Shown piece by piece: positions 59,955 to 64,000 of a stretch of 64,000 bases of DNA; position 1 is the stretch's first letter; each line of letters begins with the position of its first letter. The notes under the pieces were generated by a model. It saw only the letters and a program-made list of their open reading frames with translations. It was not told the origin of the DNA and did not search any database. A program made the position numbers and the translations under genes. Source of the stretch: Calamus simplicifolius (taxonomy: Eukaryota; Streptophyta; Magnoliopsida; Arecales; Arecaceae); contig UESW01000065.1 of NCBI GenBank assembly GCA_900491605.1, positions 56,906 through 120,905 of the forward strand, given 5' to 3'.

Positions 59955-62900
59955 ATTTTACTTGGCCCTGCCAAGGTTCGGAGAAAGGTTCGGAGAACTT
60001 GGCCCTGCCAAGGTTCGGAGATTTGTTGGCCCTGCCAAGGTTCGGAGATTTGTTGCTCGGCCGCCGAGGTTCGGAGACTTTGTTTTACTTGGCCCTGCCA
60101 AGGTTCGGAGATTTGTTGGCCCTGCCAAGGTTCCTCGGCCGCCGAGGTTCGGAGACTTTGTTTTACTTGGCCCTGCCAAGGTTCGGAGATTTGTTCGCTT
60201 GGCCCTGCCAAGGTTCGGAGATTTGTTGCTCGGCCCAGCCGAGGTTCGGAGACTTTGTTTTACTTGGCCCTGCCAAGGTTCGGAGATTTGTTTTACTTGG
60301 CCCTGCCAAGGTTCGGAGATTTGTTGCTCGGCCCAGCCGAGGTTCGGAGACTTTGTTTTACTTGGCCCTGCCAAGGTTCGGAGATTTGTTTTACTTGGCC
60401 CTGCCAAGGTTCGGAGATTTGTTGCTTTCGGAGACTTTGTTTACTTGGCCCTGCCAAGGTTCGGAGATTTGTTGCTCGGCCCTGCCGAGGTTCGGAGACT
60501 TTGTTTTACTTGGCCCTGCCAAGGTTCGGAGATTTGTTGCTTGGCGCCCAGCCGAGGTTCGGAGACTTTGTTTTACTTGCCAAGGTTCGGAGACTTGGCC
60601 CTGCCAAGGTTCGGAGATTTGTTGCTCGGCCCAGCCGAGGTTCGGAGACTTTGTTTTACTTGGCCCTGCCAAGGTTCGGAGATTTGTTGCTCGGCCCTGC
60701 CGAGGTTCGGAGACTTTGTTTTTGGCCCTGCCAAGGTTCGGAGATTTGTTTTACTTGGCCCTGCCAAGGTTCGGAGATTTGTTGCTCGGCCCAGCCGAGG
60801 TTCGGAGACTTTGTGCCAAGGTTCGGAGATACTTGGCCCTGCCAAGGTTCGGAGATTTGTTGCTCGGCCCTGCCGAGGTTCGGAGACTTTGTTTTACTTG
60901 GCCCTGCCAAGGTTCGGAGATTTGTTGCTCGGCCCTGCCGAGGTTCGGAGACTTTGTTTACTTGGCCCTGCCAAGGTTCGGAGATTTTGTTTTACTTGGC
61001 CCTGCCAAGGTTCGGAGATTTGTTTTACTTGGCCCTGCCAAGGTTCTTTTTTGTTGGCCCTGCCAAGGTTCGGAGATTTCTTGGCCCTGCCAAGGTTCGG
61101 AGATTCCTTGGCCCTGCCAAGGTTCGGAGATTTGTTTTACTTGGCCCTGCCAAGGTTCGGAGATTTGTTGCTCGGCCCAGCCGAGGTTCGGAGACTTTTT
61201 TACTTGGCCCTGCCAAGGTTCGGAGATTTGTTTTACTTGGCCCTGCCAAGGTTCGGAGATTTGTTGCTCGGCCCAGCCGAGGTTCGGAGACTTTGTTTCG
61301 GAGATACTTGGCCCTGCCAAGGTTCGGAGATTTTTGTTTTACTTGGCCCTGCCAAGGTTCGGAGATTTGTTGCTCGGCCCAGCCGAGGTTCGGAGACTTT
61401 GTTTTACTTGGCCCTGCCAAGGTTCGGAGACTTTTCGGCCCTGCCAGCCGAGGTTCGGAGACTTTGTTTTACTTGGCCAAGGTTCCTTGGCCCTGCCAAG
61501 GTTCGGAGATTTTTTGTTTTACTTGGCCCTGCCAAGGTTCGGAGATTTGTTGAAGGTTCGGAGAAGCCGAGGTTCGGAGACTTTGTTTACTTGGCCCTGC
61601 CAAGGTTCGGAGATTTGTTGCTTTCGGAGACTTTGTTTTACTTGGCCCTGCCAAGGTTCGGAGATTTGTTGCTCGGCCCAGCCGAGGTTCGGAGACCAAG
61701 GTTCGGAGATTTGTTGCCCTGCGGTTCCCTTCGGAGACTTTGTTTTACTTGGCCCTGCCAAGGTTCGGAGATTTGTTGCTCGGCCCAGCCGAGGTTCGGA
61801 GACTTTGTTTTACTTGGCCCTGCCAAGGTTCGGAGATTTGTTGACCCTTCGGAGACTTTGTTTTACTTGGCCCTGCCAAGGTTCGGAGATTTGTTGCTCG
61901 GCCCAGCCGAGGTTCGGACTTTGTTTTACTTGGCCCTGCCAAGGTTCGGAGATTTGTTTTACTTGGCCCTGCCAAGGTTCGGAGATTTGTTGCTCGGCCC
62001 GCCGAGGTTCGGAGACTTTGTTTTACTTGGCCCTGCCAAGGTTCGGAGACTTTGTTTTACTTGGCCCTGCCAAGGTTCGGAGATTTGTTGCTCGGCCGAG
62101 GTTCGGAGACTTTGTTTTACTTGGCCCTGCCAAGGTTCGGAGATCTCGGAGCCGAGGTTCGGAGACTTTGTTTTACTTGGCCCTGCCAAGGTTCGGAGAT
62201 TTTGTTTTACTTGGCCCTGCCAAGGTTCGGAGATTTGTTGCTCGGCCCAGCCGAGGTTCGGAGACTTTGAAGGTTCGGAGATTTGTTTTACTTGGCCCTG
62301 CCAAGGTTCGGAGATTTGTTGGCCCTGCCAAGGTTCGGAGAGCCGAGGTTCGGAGAACTTGGCCCTGCCAAGGTTCGGAGATTTGTTGGCCCTGCGGTTC
62401 CCAGCCGAGGTTCGGAGACTTTGTTTACTTGGCCCTGCCAAGGTTCGGAGATTTGTTGCCCTGCCAAGGCCAGCCGAGGTTCGGAGACTTTTTTACTTGG
62501 CCCTGCCAAGGTTCGGAGATACTTGGCCCTGCCAAGGTTCGGAGATTTGAGCCGAGGTTCGGAGACTTTGTTTTACTTGGCCCTGCCAAGGTTCGGAGAT
62601 TTGTTGCTCGGCCCTGCCGAGGTTCGGAGACTTTGTTTTACTTGGCCCTGCCAAGGTTCGGAGATTTGTTTTACTTGGCCCTGCCAAGGTTCGGAGCCGA
62701 GGTTCGGAGACTTTGTTTTACTTGGCCCTGCCAAGGTTCGGAGATTTGTTGCTCGGCCCTGCCGAGGTTCGGAGACTTTGTTTTACTTGGCCCTGCCAAG
62801 GTTCGGAGATTTTGTTTTACTTGGCCCTGCCAAGGTTCGGAGATTTGTTGGCCCTGCCAAGGTTCGGAGATAGCCGAGGTTCGGAGACTTTGTTTTACTT

Positions 62901-64000
62901 GGCCCTGCCAAGGTTCGGAGATTTGTTGCTCGGCCCTGCCGAGGTTCGGAGACTTTGTTTTACTTGGCCCTGCCAAGGTTCGGAGATTTGTTTTACTTGG
63001 CCCTGCCAAGGTTCGGAGATTTGTTGCTCGGCCCTGCCGAGGTTCGGAGACTTTGTTTTACTTGGCCCTGCCAAGGTTCGGAGATTTGTTTTACTTGGCC
63101 CTGCCAAGGTTCCAGCCGAGGTTCGGAGACTTTGTTTTACTTGGCCCTGCCAAGGTTCGGAGATTTGTTGCTCGGCCCTGCCGAGGTTCGGAGACTTTGT
63201 TTTACTTGGCCCTGCCAAGGTTCGGAGATTTGTTGGCCCTGCCAAGGTTCCCTTCGGAGACTTTGTTTTACTTGGCCCTGCCAAGGTTCGGAGATTTGTT
63301 GCTTTTTTACTTGGCCCTGCCAAGGTTCGGAGATTTGTTGCTCGGCCCTTCGGAGACTTTGTTTTACTTGGCCCTGCCAAGGTTCGGAGATTTGTTTCGC
63401 TCGGCCCTGCCGAGGTTCGGAGACTTTGTTTTACTTGGCCCTGCCAAGGTTCGGAGATTTGTTGCTCGGCCCTGCCGAGGTTCGGAGACTTTGTTTTACT
63501 TGGCCCTGCCAAGGTTCGGAGATTTTGTTTTACTTGGCCCTGCCAAGGTTCGGAGATTTGTTGCTCGGCCCTGCCGAGGTTCGGAGACTTTGTTTTACTT
63601 GGCCCTGCCAAGGTTCGGAGATTTGTTTTACTTGGCCCTTCGGCCCCTGCCAAGGTTCGGAGATTTGTTGCTCGGAGCCGAGGTTCGGAGACTTTGTTTT
63701 ACTTGGCCCTGCCAAGGTTCGGAGATTTGTTGCTCGGCCCTGCCGAGGTTCGGAGACTTTGTTTTTGGCCCTGCCAAGGTTCGGAGATTTTGTTTTACTT
63801 GGCCCTGCCAAGGTTCGGAGATTTGTTGCTCGGCCCTGCCGAGGTTCGGAGACTTTGTTTTACTTGGCCCTGCCAAGGTTCGGAGATTTGTTTTACCTTG
63901 AGGTTCGGAGACACTTGGCCCTGCCAAGGTTCGGAGATTTGTTGCTCGGCCCTGCCGAGGTTCGGAGACTTTGTTTACTTGGCCCTGCCAAGGTTCGGAG
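59955..64000. repeat. Minisatellite array 4: more than 4 kb of hairpin repeats, runs off the window
   Basis: Two ~32-bp unit types mostly alternate as a ~65-bp dimer. Type A is ACTTGGCCCTGCCAAGG then TTCGGAGATTTGTT; type B is GCTCGGCCCTGCCGAGG (or CCCAGCC) then TTCGGAGACTTTGTTTT. Stems are CTTGGC/GCCAAG and CTCGGC/GCCGAG with loop CCT or CCA. By length there are on the order of 120 units. Some units are truncated. No unit contains a stop codon in the forward frames, so very long open frames cross the array in all three; they should not be taken as genes. Confidence 0.95.

Noticed and set aside
59935..63901. Open frames of 1300, 871 and 537 codons
   Set aside because: They overlap in all three plus frames across a stop-free tandem repeat, so openness is a property of the repeat, not of coding.
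58425..64000. Regular short repeats resembling a CRISPR array
   Set aside because: Units follow each other without unique spacers, the genome is a plant, and no cas genes exist.
53281..64000. A complete LTR retrotransposon with pol and a 3' LTR
   Set aside because: No protease, reverse transcriptase or integrase motifs and no second copy of 52423-53280 are in the window.

Overview
This is nuclear DNA from a flowering plant, probably a monocot with a large, repeat-rich genome; the species cannot be named from the sequence. Genes are spliced with GT-AG introns, intergenic DNA is AT-rich, and most of the window is transposon-derived. Four host genes are supported: a DUF599 membrane protein (+, 13269-15125); a PLS-class pentatricopeptide-repeat RNA-editing-type protein (-, 15296-18714), convergent with DUF599; the plant SNAP50/SRD2 subunit of the snRNA promoter-activating complex (-, 11 exons, 23240-37619); and mitochondrial MIC10 (-, 42668-51579). 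SNAP50 and MIC10 have kilobase introns full of transposon insertions.

Layout. 1-3.8 kb: no identified gene, but a 172-bp unit in three tandem copies that carries a coding-like segment. 3.8-11.1 kb: a Mutator-like element (MULE) with a 9-bp target duplication, a tandem duplication of its right half, and a 6-kb decayed LINE inserted in that duplication. 13-19 kb: DUF599 (with a Tourist-like MITE in its intron) and the PPR gene. 19.1-23 kb: a palindromic MULE with a perfect 9-bp target duplication, a small MITE, a GC-rich 526-bp unit bounded by two halves of a tRNA-Arg-like sequence, and a third MULE relative. 23-38 kb: SNAP50. 39.6-41.2 kb: an inverted MITE pair, then a Pack-MULE carrying a decayed first exon of the microtubule gene CLASP. 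42.7-51.6 kb: MIC10. 52.4-64 kb: a GC-rich retrotransposon-like region with an LTR-like segment, a gag-like gene of the putative gypsy-type (PF04195-like) family, and GC-rich minisatellite arrays, each of the first three followed by a TATA box and an ORF. A hairpin minisatellite of more than 4 kb runs off the window end.

Main points of interest: (1) a small MULE family (five copies) with GTTCGGCC/GGCCGAAC hairpins, one copy carrying CLASP; (2) hairpin minisatellites whose two unit types differ by a compensated base pair; (3) a serial array-TATA-ORF architecture in the last 11 kb; (4) a split tRNA-like element; (5) small deletions in each of the last three SNAP50 exons, and comparable frame breaks in the PPR and gag-like genes, which could be local consensus errors or real decay.
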